Origin: Microbacterium sp. Marseille-Q6648
GTDB lineage: Bacteria > Actinomycetota > Actinomycetes > Actinomycetales > Microbacteriaceae
Reading direction: 5' to 3'
Assembly: GCF_943181415.1 (NCBI RefSeq)
Contig: NZ_CALPBZ010000003.1
Coordinates: 1-64,000, forward strand
DNA length: 64,000 bases
In this document: positions 48,427-57,640 of the stretch, piece after piece
Position numbering within the stretch: position 1 is the first letter of the stretch
How the letters are laid out: each line of letters opens with the position of its first letter
Notes under the pieces: generated by a model
What the model was told of the DNA's origin: nothing
The model's database searches: none
Seen by the model: the letters and a program-made list of their open reading frames with translations, nothing else
Made by a program: the position numbers and the translations under genes

Positions 48427-48444
48427 GGCGCGCGTCGGCGCGCC
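48427..48444. terminator. Short GC hairpin between convergent cysE and prfA
   Basis: GGCGCGC and GCGCGCC (48427-48433, 48438-48444) pair around GTCG. No T-run follows, so terminator function is only likely from its place between converging genes. Confidence 0.4.
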
Positions 48445-48489
48445 TGCGGATGAGGAGCAGGGAGAGACCCCCGCCGGGCCGGTCGCGGA

Positions 48490-49572
48490 TCAGGCGTCGG
48501 GACCGGCGAGGGCGGACAGACGCGCCTCTTCGTCGGCGGCGATCGCCGACTCGACGATCGGCCCGAGGGCGCCGTCCATGACCTGGTCGAGGTTGTACGC
48601 CTTGTACCCCGTCCGATGATCGGCGATGCGGTTCTCGGGGAAGTTGTAGGTGCGGATCCGCTCCGAGCGGTCCATGCCGCGGATCTGCGACTTGCGAGCA
48701 TCGGATGCCGCGGCGTCCAGCTCTTCCTGCTGGCGCGCCAGCAGGCGGGCGCGCAGGACGCGCATGCCGGCCTCGCGGTTCTGCAGCTGCGACTTCTCGT
48801 TCTGCATCGACACGACGATGCCGGTCGGGAGGTGCGTGATGCGCACGGCGGAGTCGGTGGTGTTCACCGACTGCCCCCCGGGACCAGAGGAGCGGAACAC
48901 GTCGATCTTGAGGTCGTTGGGGTTGATCTCGATCTCGTCGGGCTCGTCCACCTCGGGGAAGACCAGCACACCGGTGGTCGAGGTGTGGATGCGACCCTGC
49001 GACTCGGTGGCCGGGACGCGCTGGACACGGTGCACGCCGCCCTCGTACTTCAGGTGCGCCCACACGCCCTGCGCGGGGTCGCTGGAGGATCCCTTGATGG
49101 CGACCTGGACGTCCTTGTACCCGCCGAGGTCGGACTCGTTGCGCTCGAGCAGCTCCGTCTTCCACCCCTTCGAGGCGGCGTACTGCAGATACATGCGCAG
49201 CAGATCGGCGGCGAAGAGGGCGCTTTCGGCGCCGCCCTCCCCCGCCTTGATCTCCATGATCACGTCTCTGGCGTCGTCGGGGTCTCGCGGGATCAGCAGC
49301 CTCCGGAGGCGCTCCTGCGTGTCCGAGAGCCGCTCTTCCAGAGCGGGCACCTCGGCCGCGAAGGCCTCATCCTCTTTGGCGAGCTCGCGCGCCGCGACGA
49401 GGTCGTCGGATGCCGCCGCCCACGCGTCGTGGGCGGCGACGATCCGCGACAGCTCGGCGTACCGACGGTTCACGCGCTTCGCGCGCGCCGCGTCGGCATG
49501 CACCGCCGGGTCGGAGAGCTCTTCCTGGACGGCTCGGTGCTCGTCGATCAGGGTCCTGACCGACTCGAACAT
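48490..49572 (-). CDS. prfA: Peptide chain release factor 1
   Basis: 360 residues, the standard RF1 length. It recognises UAA/UAG stop codons: the anticodon tripeptide PAT is in [16 protein letters not shown] (~188-190). The peptidyl-hydrolysis motif GGQ is in [17 protein letters not shown] (~235). The ATG at 49570-49572 gives the usual MFESV beginning; a GTG at 49585-49587 would add five residues. It follows rho by 29 bp from this start. Confidence 0.96.
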   Translation of the reverse strand: MFESVRTLIDEHRAVQEELSDPAVHADAARAKRVNRRYAELSRIVAAHDAWAAASDDLVAARELAKEDEAFAAEVPALEERLSDTQERLRRLLIPRDPDDARDVIMEIKAGEGGAESALFAADLLRMYLQYAASKGWKTELLERNESDLGGYKDVQVAIKGSSSDPAQGVWAHLKYEGGVHRVQRVPATESQGRIHTSTTGVLVFPEVDEPDEIEINPNDLKIDVFRSSGPGGQSVNTTDSAVRITHLPTGIVVSMQNEKSQLQNREAGMRVLRARLLARQQEELDAAASDARKSQIRGMDRSERIRTYNFPENRIADHRTGYKAYNLDQVMDGALGPIVESAIAADEEARLSALAGPDA

Positions 49573-49601
49573 CGCAGGCTCGGACACGCGATCCCCGCCG
49601 A

Positions 49602-51764
49602 TCAGCGGATGCTGTTGTCGTGCGCGTGTCCGCTGCCGCCGCCGTGCCCGTCGCGCGAGGGCGCCGGGATCGACTTCTGCATCTGCACGAGGAACTCGAC
49701 GTTGGACTGCGTCTCTTTGAGCTTGCCGAGGACGACTTCGAGCGCCTGCTGCGGATCGAGGCCGGCGAGGGCGCGACGAAGCTTCCAGGTGATCTTCACC
49801 TCGTCGGGCGAGAGCAGCATCTCTTCGCGACGCGTGCTCGAGGCGTTGACGTCGACGGCGGGGAAGATGCGCTTGTCGGCGAGCTGGCGCGACAGTCGCA
49901 GCTCGCTGTTGCCGGTGCCCTTGAACTCCTCGAAGATGACGTCGTCCATCTTGGACCCGGTCTCGACGAGGGCCGTGGCGAGGATCGTGAGGGATCCGCC
50001 GTTCTCGATGTTGCGGGCGGCGCCGAAGAAGCGCTTGGGCGGGTACAGCGCCGAGGCGTCCACCCCACCGGTGAGCACGCGACCGGAGGTGGGTGCCGAG
50101 ATGTTGTACGCGCGCCCCAGGCGGGTGATCGAGTCGAGCAGCACGACGACGTCGCGGCCGAGCTCGACCAGACGCTTCGCCCGCTCGATGGCGAGCTCCG
50201 CGACCGTGGTGTGGTCTTCGGCGGGACGGTCGAAGGTCGACGCGATGACCTCGCCCTTGACGGTGCGCTGCATGTCGGTGACCTCTTCGGGCCGCTCATC
50301 GACCAGCACCACCATGAGGTGGACCTCGGGGTTGTTCTGCGCGATCGCGTTCGCGATCTGCTGCAGGACGATCGTCTTGCCGGCCTTGGGGGGCGCGACG
50401 ATGAGACCGCGCTGACCCTTGCCGATGGGAGCGACCAGATCGATGATGCGCTGGGTCAGCTTCTCGGGCGCCGTCTCGAGCCGCAGGCGCTCCTGCGGGT
50501 AGAGCGGGGTGAGCTTGCCGAACTCGACGCGGGTGGCGGCATCCTCGACGGACAGGCCGTTGATGGCGTCGACCTTCACCAGCGCGTTGTACTTCTGGCG
50601 GCTGGACTGCTCGCCCTCGCGCGGCTGCTTGATCGCGCCGACGACGGCGTCGCCCTTGCGCAGGTTGTACTTCTTCACCTGGCCGAGCGAGACGTAGACG
50701 TCGCTCTGGCCGGGGAGGTAGCCGGTGGTGCGCACGAACGCGTAGTTGTCGAGCACGTCCAGGATGCCGGCGATCGGAATGAGGACGTCGTCCTCGCCGA
50801 TCTCGGTGTCGAACTCGTCGCCCGGAGTCGTGGTGCGGCGCTTGTTGCGGCCGCGGCCGCGTGCACCCTGGCCTTCGTCATCGTCGGATGCCGCAGCGGC
50901 CGCCGGCTGCGGTGCGCCGTTCTGCGCGTTCTGCCCCTGGCCGTTCTGCCCGCCCTGACCGTTCTGCCCGCCCTGGCCGTTCTGGGTGGTGCCCTGGCCG
51001 GAGCGGCTGCGGTTGCGGTTGCGGTTGCGGCCACGGCCACGGCCGGTGCCGCCCTCGCCGTCGGCGTTCTGACCGTCGGTGTTCTGACCGTCGGCGTTCT
51101 GGCCGTCGGTGTTCTGGCCGTCGGCGCCCGTCGTCTCGCCGGACGAGCCTTCGGCGTTCCGACCGTCGGCGGCGTCACCCGCCGTCGCGTCGGCGGAGGC
51201 CGGGGCGTCCTCGACGGCCGGCGCTGCGTCGGCGTTCGGGGAGTCCGCGGGGGTCTGCTCGGCGGAAGCGTCCGCGGGAGCGGCGTCGGCAGCCTTCGCG
51301 CCCCGCTTGCTCGTGCGCTTCGGACGCGTCCGTGCGGGCGCCTCCGCGGCGGGAGCGTCGGTCGAGGCGGGCTCGGCGTCCACCGCAGGCGCGTCGGGCG
51401 CAGCGGTCTCGGCGTTCTCCGCGGCAGGCGCGGTGGTGTCGGCGTTCTCCGCGGCAGCCGGCACGTCGGTGCTCTTGGCCCGGCGGGGCGCGCGCTTGCG
51501 CGGCGCCTTGGCGGGCGCCTCCGCGACGGGCGCCTCTGCCGGAGCGGCGTCCTCAGCGGGCGCCGGCGCATCGGCGACCGGCGCCTCTGCAGCCGGCGCC
51601 TCGGCAGCCGGCGCCTCGTCGGCGGGCTGCTCGGGGGCGGGTGCCTGCTCCACCGAGGCGTCCTCGGCGGCGGGGTCGGTGGTCGGAACGCCTTCAGCCT
51701 GATCGAGCGCGTCCACGCGCTCTTCGGTCTGGGCGTCGCTGTGGATCTCGGAGATGGACTCCAC
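49602..51764 (-). CDS. rho: Transcription termination factor Rho with long disordered N-terminus
   Basis: 720 residues, much longer than E. coli Rho (419). The conserved RNA-binding cold-shock domain (~350-420; [20 protein letters not shown]) and ATPase domain are intact: Walker [11 protein letters not shown] (~457), Walker [17 protein letters not shown] and Q-loop region. Before them lie ~320 low-complexity residues: an Ala/Pro/Glu-rich segment, an Asn/Gln/Gly repeat region ([10 protein letters not shown]) and an Arg/Asn-rich stretch ([16 protein letters not shown]). The helical Rho_N subdomain that usually opens actinobacterial Rho is not recognisable. The C-terminus is His/Gly-rich. GTG 51762-51764 has GGGAG upstream. 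Confidence 0.94.
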   Translation of the reverse strand: MESISEIHSDAQTEERVDALDQAEGVPTTDPAAEDASVEQAPAPEQPADEAPAAEAPAAEAPVADAPAPAEDAAPAEAPVAEAPAKAPRKRAPRRAKSTDVPAAAENADTTAPAAENAETAAPDAPAVDAEPASTDAPAAEAPARTRPKRTSKRGAKAADAAPADASAEQTPADSPNADAAPAVEDAPASADATAGDAADGRNAEGSSGETTGADGQNTDGQNADGQNTDGQNADGEGGTGRGRGRNRNRNRSRSGQGTTQNGQGGQNGQGGQNGQGQNAQNGAPQPAAAAASDDDEGQGARGRGRNKRRTTTPGDEFDTEIGEDDVLIPIAGILDVLDNYAFVRTTGYLPGQSDVYVSLGQVKKYNLRKGDAVVGAIKQPREGEQSSRQKYNALVKVDAINGLSVEDAATRVEFGKLTPLYPQERLRLETAPEKLTQRIIDLVAPIGKGQRGLIVAPPKAGKTIVLQQIANAIAQNNPEVHLMVVLVDERPEEVTDMQRTVKGEVIASTFDRPAEDHTTVAELAIERAKRLVELGRDVVVLLDSITRLGRAYNISAPTSGRVLTGGVDASALYPPKRFFGAARNIENGGSLTILATALVETGSKMDDVIFEEFKGTGNSELRLSRQLADKRIFPAVDVNASSTRREEMLLSPDEVKITWKLRRALAGLDPQQALEVVLGKLKETQSNVEFLVQMQKSIPAPSRDGHGGGSGHAHDNSIR
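50941..50980 (-). repeat. 18-nt in-frame repeat in rho (QNGQGG units)
   Basis: Units reading CCGTTCTGCCCGCCCTG(A/G) repeat with period 18 and encode QNGQGG. Confidence 0.7.
51058..51122 (-). repeat. 15-nt in-frame repeat in rho ([10 protein letters not shown] units)
   Basis: About four units of 15 bases (TCGGCGTTCTGACCG variants) encode alternating DGQNA and DGQNT. Confidence 0.75.
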
Positions 51765-51954
51765 GAGTTCTCCCTTGTGAAACGAAATGGTTATGCACGA
51801 TCGCACGGGCGCTGCACGGCAGACGCCTTCCCGGGCTCGCTGCCGATTGAGGAGCGCTGGGCGGCTCGAAGACCGCCTGGATGCTCGAAGTCCCTCAGCA
51901 GGAGGGGGCTGTGCGGTGGATTCGCAGAATTGCGACGGAGGCCAGATTCACGGT
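51765..51954 (-). promoter_or_regulatory. Rho leader region (intergenic, thrB-rho)
   Basis: The longest gene-free stretch in the window, about 190 bp. On the rho-sense strand it is C-rich in part (CCACCGCACAGCCCCCTCCTGC-type sequence, quoted in part: GCACAGCCCCCTCC), then has a short hairpin (GGCGG...CCGCC at 51860-51877). Rho is autoregulated through its leader in E. coli; here that is only an inference. No clear promoter was found. Confidence 0.4.
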
Positions 51955-52902
51955 TTACGTGGAACCCTCCGCGTACTCCCTCACTGTACCACCCTTGACA
52001 TCGACGGCGAGCATGAGGGATTCCCACGGGGTGTCGACGGCGTCCGACACCAGCGCCGCCGCCTCGAGGCGGCGGCCGGGCCCGTCCGCGAGGACCAGCA
52101 CGCTCGGCCCGGCGCCTGAGACGACCGCCGCGAACCCGCGGGCGCGGAGGGCCTGCACGAGGCGATCGGTGTCGGGCATCGCCTGCGCGCGGTAGCTCTG
52201 GTGGAGCTTGTCCTCGGTCGCCGCCAGGAGCAGCTCCGGGCTCTGCGTGAGAGCGGCGATCAGCAGCGCCGAGCGCGAGACGTTGAAGACCGCGTCCTCG
52301 CGAGGGACCTGCAGGGGCTGCAGACTCCGGGCGACGCTGGTGGACATCGTGGACTCGGGGACGAAGACCAGCGGCGACACGCCGCGGTGGACGGTGAGCT
52401 TCTTGTGCTGCGGCCCGGTCTCGTCCACCCACGCGATCGTGAGTCCGCCGAACAGCGCCGGCGCGACGTTGTCGGGATGGCCCTCCAGCTCGGTGGCCAG
52501 GCGCAGGAGCGTCTCGGGTCCCAACTCGACGTCGCCGGACAGCAGACCCTTCGCGGCGAGCAGCCCCGAGACCACGGCGGCACCGGAGGAGCCCATGCCG
52601 CGCCCGTGGGGGATGACGTTGTGCGCCTGCAGCCGGAGACCCGGCATCCGTCGACCCGCCGCCTCGAACGCGTAGGCGATCGAGCGGACCACGAGGTTGG
52701 ATCCGTCCCGCGGGACGTCGCCCATCCCCTCGCCGTCCACGTCGACCTCGAGCTGCCCGGGGGGAAGAGCCGTGACCACGAGTTCGTCGTAGACGCTGAG
52801 CGCCAGGCCGAGCGTGTCGAAGCCGGGACCGAGGTTCGCGCTGGTGGCGGGTACCCGAACCTGGACACTGCGCCCGGGCTCGGGAAGGGGGGCTGCGGTC
52901 AC
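51955..52902 (-). CDS. thrB: Homoserine kinase
   Basis: 315 residues, a GHMP kinase that phosphorylates homoserine with ATP for threonine synthesis. Motif 1 is [19 protein letters not shown] (~17-35), the ATP-binding motif is [18 protein letters not shown] (~97-114), and motif 3 is [14 protein letters not shown] (~262). The GTG at 52900-52902 overlaps the thrC stop (GTGA). Last gene of the lysA-hom-thrC-thrB run. Confidence 0.96.
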   Translation of the reverse strand: MTAAPLPEPGRSVQVRVPATSANLGPGFDTLGLALSVYDELVVTALPPGQLEVDVDGEGMGDVPRDGSNLVVRSIAYAFEAAGRRMPGLRLQAHNVIPHGRGMGSSGAAVVSGLLAAKGLLSGDVELGPETLLRLATELEGHPDNVAPALFGGLTIAWVDETGPQHKKLTVHRGVSPLVFVPESTMSTSVARSLQPLQVPREDAVFNVSRSALLIAALTQSPELLLAATEDKLHQSYRAQAMPDTDRLVQALRARGFAAVVSGAGPSVLVLADGPGRRLEAAALVSDAVDTPWESLMLAVDVKGGTVREYAEGST

Positions 52903-53987
52903 GTGGTCGCCTCCACCGGAGCCAGGTCGAGCACGGACGCCACTTCGGACGTGGTGGCGTCGACCACGGTGGGCTCGACCTGCGAGCCGTCCGCATTGCG
53001 CAGCGCCCACTGCGGGTCCTTGAGGCCGTGGCCCGTCACGGTCAGGACCACGCGCGAACCGCGCGGGACCACCCCGGCCTCGACGCGATCGAGCAGACCC
53101 GCGACGCTGATGGCCGAGGCCGGCTCGACGAAGATGCCGACCGACCCGGCGAGGAGCTTCTGCGCCGCGAGGATGCGCTCGTCGTCGATGGCGCCGAAGT
53201 ACCCGTCGGTCGCGGCGCGGGCCTCGAGGGCGAGCTCCCACGACGCGGGGTTGCCGATGCGGATCGCGCTGGCGACGGTCTCGGGGTTCTTCACGACCTC
53301 GCCGCGCACGAGCGGTGCCGAGCCCTCGGCCTGGAACCCGAACATGCGGGGCACGCGCGTGGAGACGCCGCGATCGGCCTCTTCACGGTAGCCGCGGGAG
53401 TAGGCGGTGTAGTTGCCGGCGTTGCCGACGGGGATGAAGTGGAAGTCCGGCGCGTCGCCGAGGACCTCGACGATCTCGTAGGCGGCGGTCTTCTGCCCCT
53501 CGATGCGGTCGGGATTGACGGAGTTGACCAGGTGCACCGGATAGTGGTCGGCGAGTTCGCGGGCGATCTCGAGGCAGTCGTCGAAGTTCCCGCGGATCTG
53601 GATCAGCCGGCCGTCGTGGGCGACCGCCTGGCTGAGCTTGCCCATCGCGATCTTGCCCTCGGGCACGAGCACCGCGGCGGTGATGCCCGCGTGCGCCGCG
53701 TACGCCGCGGCCGAGGCGGAGGTGTTGCCCGTCGACGCGCAGATGACCGCCTTCGCACCGTGCTCGACGGCGCGCGAGAGCGCGACGGTCATGCCGCGGT
53801 CCTTGAAGGACCCGGTCGGGTTCATGCCCTCGAACTTGACCCAGACGTCGCAGCCCGTCTGCTGGGACAGCGCGGGCGCCGGCAGCAAGGGCGTCCCGCC
53901 CTCACCCAGGGTTACGACCGTGGAGGCGTCGGTGACACCCAGCCGATCGGCGTATTCGCGGAGGACTCCGCGCCAGACATGTGCCAT
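52899..53987 (-). CDS. thrC: Threonine synthase
   Basis: 362 residues, a PLP enzyme converting O-phosphohomoserine to threonine. The PLP lysine lies in [17 protein letters not shown] (~58-66), with the nearby [15 protein letters not shown] (~85) and the phosphate-binding [13 protein letters not shown] (~183). The ATG at 53985-53987 leads directly into [15 protein letters not shown]. It is one base after hom and overlaps thrB by four bases. Confidence 0.96.
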   Translation of the reverse strand: MAHVWRGVLREYADRLGVTDASTVVTLGEGGTPLLPAPALSQQTGCDVWVKFEGMNPTGSFKDRGMTVALSRAVEHGAKAVICASTGNTSASAAAYAAHAGITAAVLVPEGKIAMGKLSQAVAHDGRLIQIRGNFDDCLEIARELADHYPVHLVNSVNPDRIEGQKTAAYEIVEVLGDAPDFHFIPVGNAGNYTAYSRGYREEADRGVSTRVPRMFGFQAEGSAPLVRGEVVKNPETVASAIRIGNPASWELALEARAATDGYFGAIDDERILAAQKLLAGSVGIFVEPASAISVAGLLDRVEAGVVPRGSRVVLTVTGHGLKDPQWALRNADGSQVEPTVVDATTSEVASVLDLAPVEATT

Positions 53988-53988
53988 T

Positions 53989-55302
53989 TCAGTCTCCTTC
54001 CACGCGCAGGACGGACACGACGCGTTCGACGACGCCGCTCGCCGCGAGACGCTCGACGGTCTCGCTCAGGTCCTGCTCTCGTGCTTTGTGCGTTCCGATG
54101 ACCAGACGCGCGATGTCGGCGTCCTCACCGGCGACGGTCTGCTCGACGGTCGCGATCGACACGCGCCCGTCGCTGAGGATGCCGGCGACCGTGGCCAGCA
54201 CACCGGCCTGGTCGTCCACCTCGAGGGTGATCTGGTAGCGCGTGGTGACGCGCCCGATGTCGACGACCGGCAGGTTGGCACGGGTCGACTCCCCCACTCC
54301 GACGCCGCCGGCGATGTGACGGCGTGCGGCCGAGACGACGTCTCCGAGGACCGCCGACGCGGTCTGCACGCCACCGGCCCCGGCTCCGTAGAACATGAGA
54401 TTTCCGGCGGCTTCGGCCTGGACGAACACGGCGTTGTTGGCACCGTGGACGGTGGCGAGGGGATGCTCGCTGTCCACCAGGGCGGGGTACACCCGCACCG
54501 AGATCGCCTCTCCCGCCGCGCCGCCGTTGTCCGCGATGCGTTCGCACACGGCGAGCAGTTTGACGACGTAGCCGGCGTGGCGCGCGGCATCCATCATCGC
54601 CTTGTCGATCCGGGTGATGCCCTCGCGGTGGACGGCATCCAGCGGAACGGCGGTGTGGAAGGCGAGGCTGGCGAGGATCGCGGCCTTCTGCGCGGCGTCG
54701 TAGCCCTCGACGTCCGCGGTCGGGTCGGCCTCGGCGTAGCCGAGCGCCTGCGCGTCGGCGAGGACGTCGGCGAACTCGGCTCCCTCCTTGTCCATGCGGT
54801 CGAGGATGTAGTTGGTCGTGCCGTTGACGATGCCCATGATGCGCTGCACGCGGTCGCCGGCCAGGGAATCGCGCAGCGGGCGGATGATGGGGATCGCTCC
54901 CGCCGCCGCGGCCTCGTAGTAGACCTGGGCGCCGACCTGGTCCGCGGCGTCGAAGATCTCGGGGCCGTGGGTGGCCAGCAGCGCCTTGTTCGCGGTCACG
55001 ACGTCCGCACCGGAGTTGATCGCCTGGAGCAGGTAGGTGCGCGCGGGCTCGATGCCGCCCATGAGCTCGATCACGATGTCGGCGCCCACGATGAGCGACT
55101 CCGCATCGGTGGTGAACAGCTCTTTGGGCAGGTCGGTCTCGCGGGGTGCGTCGAGATCGCGCACCGCGATGCCGACGAGCTCGAGGGTGGCACCCGCCCG
55201 GTCCGCGAGCTCGTCGCCGTGCCGCCGCAGCAGCGAGGCGACCTGCGAGCCGACGGCTCCGGCGCCCAGGAGGGCGACCCGTAGGCGGCGGTAGTCGGTC
55301 AC
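53989..55302 (-). CDS. hom: Homoserine dehydrogenase with ACT domain
   Basis: 437 residues. It reduces aspartate semialdehyde to homoserine. The NAD(P)-binding motif [17 protein letters not shown] is at ~9-25. Catalytic/homoserine-binding segments are NKALLATHG (~106), [14 protein letters not shown] (~156) and [20 protein letters not shown] (~187). The C-terminal ACT domain (~350-437, [19 protein letters not shown]) is the likely site of threonine feedback. The GTG at 55300-55302 overlaps the lysA stop by four bases. Confidence 0.97.
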   Translation of the reverse strand: MTDYRRLRVALLGAGAVGSQVASLLRRHGDELADRAGATLELVGIAVRDLDAPRETDLPKELFTTDAESLIVGADIVIELMGGIEPARTYLLQAINSGADVVTANKALLATHGPEIFDAADQVGAQVYYEAAAAGAIPIIRPLRDSLAGDRVQRIMGIVNGTTNYILDRMDKEGAEFADVLADAQALGYAEADPTADVEGYDAAQKAAILASLAFHTAVPLDAVHREGITRIDKAMMDAARHAGYVVKLLAVCERIADNGGAAGEAISVRVYPALVDSEHPLATVHGANNAVFVQAEAAGNLMFYGAGAGGVQTASAVLGDVVSAARRHIAGGVGVGESTRANLPVVDIGRVTTRYQITLEVDDQAGVLATVAGILSDGRVSIATVEQTVAGEDADIARLVIGTHKAREQDLSETVERLAASGVVERVVSVLRVEGD

Positions 55303-56723
55303 GTCGTCTGTCCTTCCGTCGGGGGTGTGGCAAGACCCGCGTCGCGGGCGAGGAGATCGTCGATCGTCTCGCCCCGCACGATGACGCGGGCCTGTCCCCC
55401 GCGCACGGCCACGACGGCCGGACGCGGGAGGAAGTTGTAATTGCTCGAAAGCGAGAAGCAGTAGGCCCCGGTCGCCGGGACGGCGAGCAGGTCGCCGGGG
55501 GCGACGTCGGCGGGCAGGTACTCGTGGTCGACGACGATGTCGCCGGACTCGCAGTGCTTGCCCACGACCCGGACGAGCGCTGGACGAGCGGTGCTCGTGC
55601 GCGAGGCGATCCGCGCCGAGTACTGCGCGCCGTACAGGGCGGGGCGGGCGTTGTCGCTCATGCCTCCGTCGACGCTCACGTACAGCCGGGTGGCGCCGCC
55701 GTCGAGGCGGACCGGCTTGGTGGTGCCGACCTCGTACAGCGTGACCCCTGCGGGTCCGACGACGGATCGTCCCGGCTCGAAGGCGAGGATCGGCAGGCGG
55801 ATGCCGCGCTCACGGCACTCGCGGGCAACCGCGTCGACGATTCCGGCGGCCAGCTCTTCGATCGGGGTGGGGTCATCGGCCGCGGTGTAGGCGATCCCGA
55901 AGCCTCCCCCGAGGTTGAGGACCGGGATGTCGCCGCCGGCGAGCAGTTCCGCGTGAAGCGCGACGACGCGCGCTGCCGACTCGGCGAAGCCTGCGGTGCC
56001 GAAGATCTGCGAGCCGATATGGCAGTGCAGCCCCGCGAAGACGAGACCGGGAAGCTCGCGGATGCGCGCCACCGCGGCAGCAGCGGCGCTGAGCGCGAAG
56101 CCGAACTTCTGATCCTCGTGGGCGGTGGCCAGGAAGTCGTGCGTCTCGGCGTGAACGCCGCTGTTGACCCTCACGAGCACCGACTGGGTCCCGCCGCGAC
56201 GGGCGACGATCCCGGCGAGACGCTCGATCTCGATCAGGCTGTCGACGACGATCGACCCGACGCCCGCGGCCACGGCGCTCTCGAGCTCGCCGACGCTCTT
56301 GTTGTTGCCGTGGAACCCCAGACGTGCAGGGTCGGCCCCCGCGGCGAGGGCGACGGCGAGCTCGCCGCCGGACGCGACGTCGACCGACAGCCCCTCGGCG
56401 GTCACCCATCTCACGATCTCGGTGCTGAGGAAGGCCTTGCCCGCGTAGTAGACGCGGGCGGTCGTGCCATGGCGCTCCGCGGCGACGGCGAAGGCGTCGC
56501 GCGCCCGACGAGCCCGCGTGCGGACCTCGTCCTCGTCGAGGATGTAGAGGGGTGTGCCGAACTGCTCGCGCAGCGCGGTGACCGGGACTCCCGCGAGCGC
56601 CAGCACGCCGGCCGCGTCGCGCGCGGCATCCGTCGGCCACACGCCGTCGACGAGGGCGTTGGCGTCCTCGGGCTCGACGAGCCAGGCCGGGGCCGGCGGG
56701 CGGGACTGCGAGGCGGCGGACAC
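55299..56723 (-). CDS. lysA: Diaminopimelate decarboxylase
   Basis: 474 residues. It decarboxylates meso-DAP to lysine, using PLP bound in VYYAGKAFLSTEIVRW (~94). Further family motifs are HCHIGSQIF (~230), LNLGGGFGIAY (~265), EPGRSVVGPAGV (~317), the CESGD motif (~390) and the C-terminal GAYCFSLSSNYNF. The GTG at 56721-56723 gives a family-like N-terminus (AWLVEPEDANALVDGVWP); an upstream GTG at 56801 would add 26 unconserved residues. No clear ribosome-binding site is seen. It heads the lysA-hom-thrC-thrB unit. Confidence 0.94.
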   Translation of the reverse strand: MSAASQSRPPAPAWLVEPEDANALVDGVWPTDAARDAAGVLALAGVPVTALREQFGTPLYILDEDEVRTRARRARDAFAVAAERHGTTARVYYAGKAFLSTEIVRWVTAEGLSVDVASGGELAVALAAGADPARLGFHGNNKSVGELESAVAAGVGSIVVDSLIEIERLAGIVARRGGTQSVLVRVNSGVHAETHDFLATAHEDQKFGFALSAAAAAVARIRELPGLVFAGLHCHIGSQIFGTAGFAESAARVVALHAELLAGGDIPVLNLGGGFGIAYTAADDPTPIEELAAGIVDAVARECRERGIRLPILAFEPGRSVVGPAGVTLYEVGTTKPVRLDGGATRLYVSVDGGMSDNARPALYGAQYSARIASRTSTARPALVRVVGKHCESGDIVVDHEYLPADVAPGDLLAVPATGAYCFSLSSNYNFLPRPAVVAVRGGQARVIVRGETIDDLLARDAGLATPPTEGQTT

Positions 56724-56823
56724 GGGTGGGACCAATCGGTGGGGATCAAGACGCGTGGCCGGCCGGACGACGCCGGGCGGCTCATGCCGCGGCCGGTGCA
56801 CTCACGTGCCGGGCAGTGATTGC

Positions 56824-56829
56824 AGTCTA
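56824..56829 (-). promoter_or_regulatory. -10 box TAGACT upstream of lysA
   Basis: On the minus strand TAGACT lies about 100 nt before the preferred lysA start, and about 22 nt before the alternative GTG 56801. The leader contains a seven-codon GTG reading frame without regulatory codons. Confidence 0.35.
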
Positions 56830-56877
56830 GGGCACCGGGCCTCAGCGCCCCGTCGACATGTCACGCGAGGACGCGGA

Positions 56878-57639
56878 TCACTCGCACGTGCCGTTCTCGA
56901 GCAGTGCGGGATCCACCGCGATCGCTCCGTCGACGTCGACGTCGGCGACGAGGGTGTCGCCGTCGATGGCCACATCGGCGAGGGTCAGCCCCGCCGGAAG
57001 GTACTGCGCGATGCAGACCGGCCAGTCGCGGGCCACGCTGTCTGCGAGCCCGCCGAAGCGCGCGCGCAGTTCGTCGGCACCCACCTCGGCCCCGGCGATC
57101 TGCAGCGCGGAAGGAGTCAGGACGAGGTCGCCGTCCACCGCCGAAGGAGTGAGCGCCACCCCCACCGGAACCGCCGCGCCGAACACCGACAGCTCCACGG
57201 TCATGGTGACGTCGGGAGCATCGAAGGCGAGGCTGTCGACCGGGAAGTCCTCGACCGCGGCCAGCAGGCCGCGCACCTGCTCCACGTCCATACGGACGGT
57301 CCCCTCCGCCGCCTCGAGCGGCGCCTCGCCGCGCAGGGGGATCCCCTGGGCCTGCACGGTGACGTCACCGGCGAACACATCGACGACGACGTCCTCGGAC
57401 GAGATGGTCACGTCGTTTAGGCGCCCTGCGACGAGCTGCGGGAGGACGAGACCCTCGACCTGGACGTCGACGGGCTGGTCGGCAGGCAGATCCAGGCTGC
57501 TCACCACGCGATCGCGGATGCCGGAGACGACCAGATCACGCGAGACGGCCTCGGCGATGACCACGGCGCCCGCCAGAAGTCCTCCGACCGCGACCATCGC
57601 GATGATCCACGGCCAGACCCGGCGGCGCGAACCGGCCAC
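56878..57639 (-). CDS. LmeA/DUF2993 family phospholipid-binding protein
   Basis: 253 residues. An Arg-rich N-terminus and one membrane helix (VWPWIIAMVAVGGLLAGAVV, ~8-27) precede a periplasmic-side domain. Family-like segments are QVEGLVLPQLVAGRLNDVTI (~60) and VTVQAQGIPLRGEAPLE (~100), typical of DUF2993 (LmeA), lipid-binding proteins linked to mannan maturation in mycobacteria. That role is unproven here. The GTG at 57637-57639 starts one base after the argS stop. It ends with a Cys near the C-terminus (ENGTCE). Confidence 0.8.
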   Translation of the reverse strand: MAGSRRRVWPWIIAMVAVGGLLAGAVVIAEAVSRDLVVSGIRDRVVSSLDLPADQPVDVQVEGLVLPQLVAGRLNDVTISSEDVVVDVFAGDVTVQAQGIPLRGEAPLEAAEGTVRMDVEQVRGLLAAVEDFPVDSLAFDAPDVTMTVELSVFGAAVPVGVALTPSAVDGDLVLTPSALQIAGAEVGADELRARFGGLADSVARDWPVCIAQYLPAGLTLADVAIDGDTLVADVDVDGAIAVDPALLENGTCE

Positions 57640-57640
57640 G

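Noticed and set aside
50920-51125. Regular short repeats that might suggest CRISPR or minisatellite
   Set aside because: They are in-frame codon repeats of rho, contiguous without spacers.
56782-56805. Seven-codon GTG frame in the lysA leader as a possible attenuator peptide
   Set aside because: It has no lysine or threonine codons and no ribosome site, and no alternative hairpins were evident.
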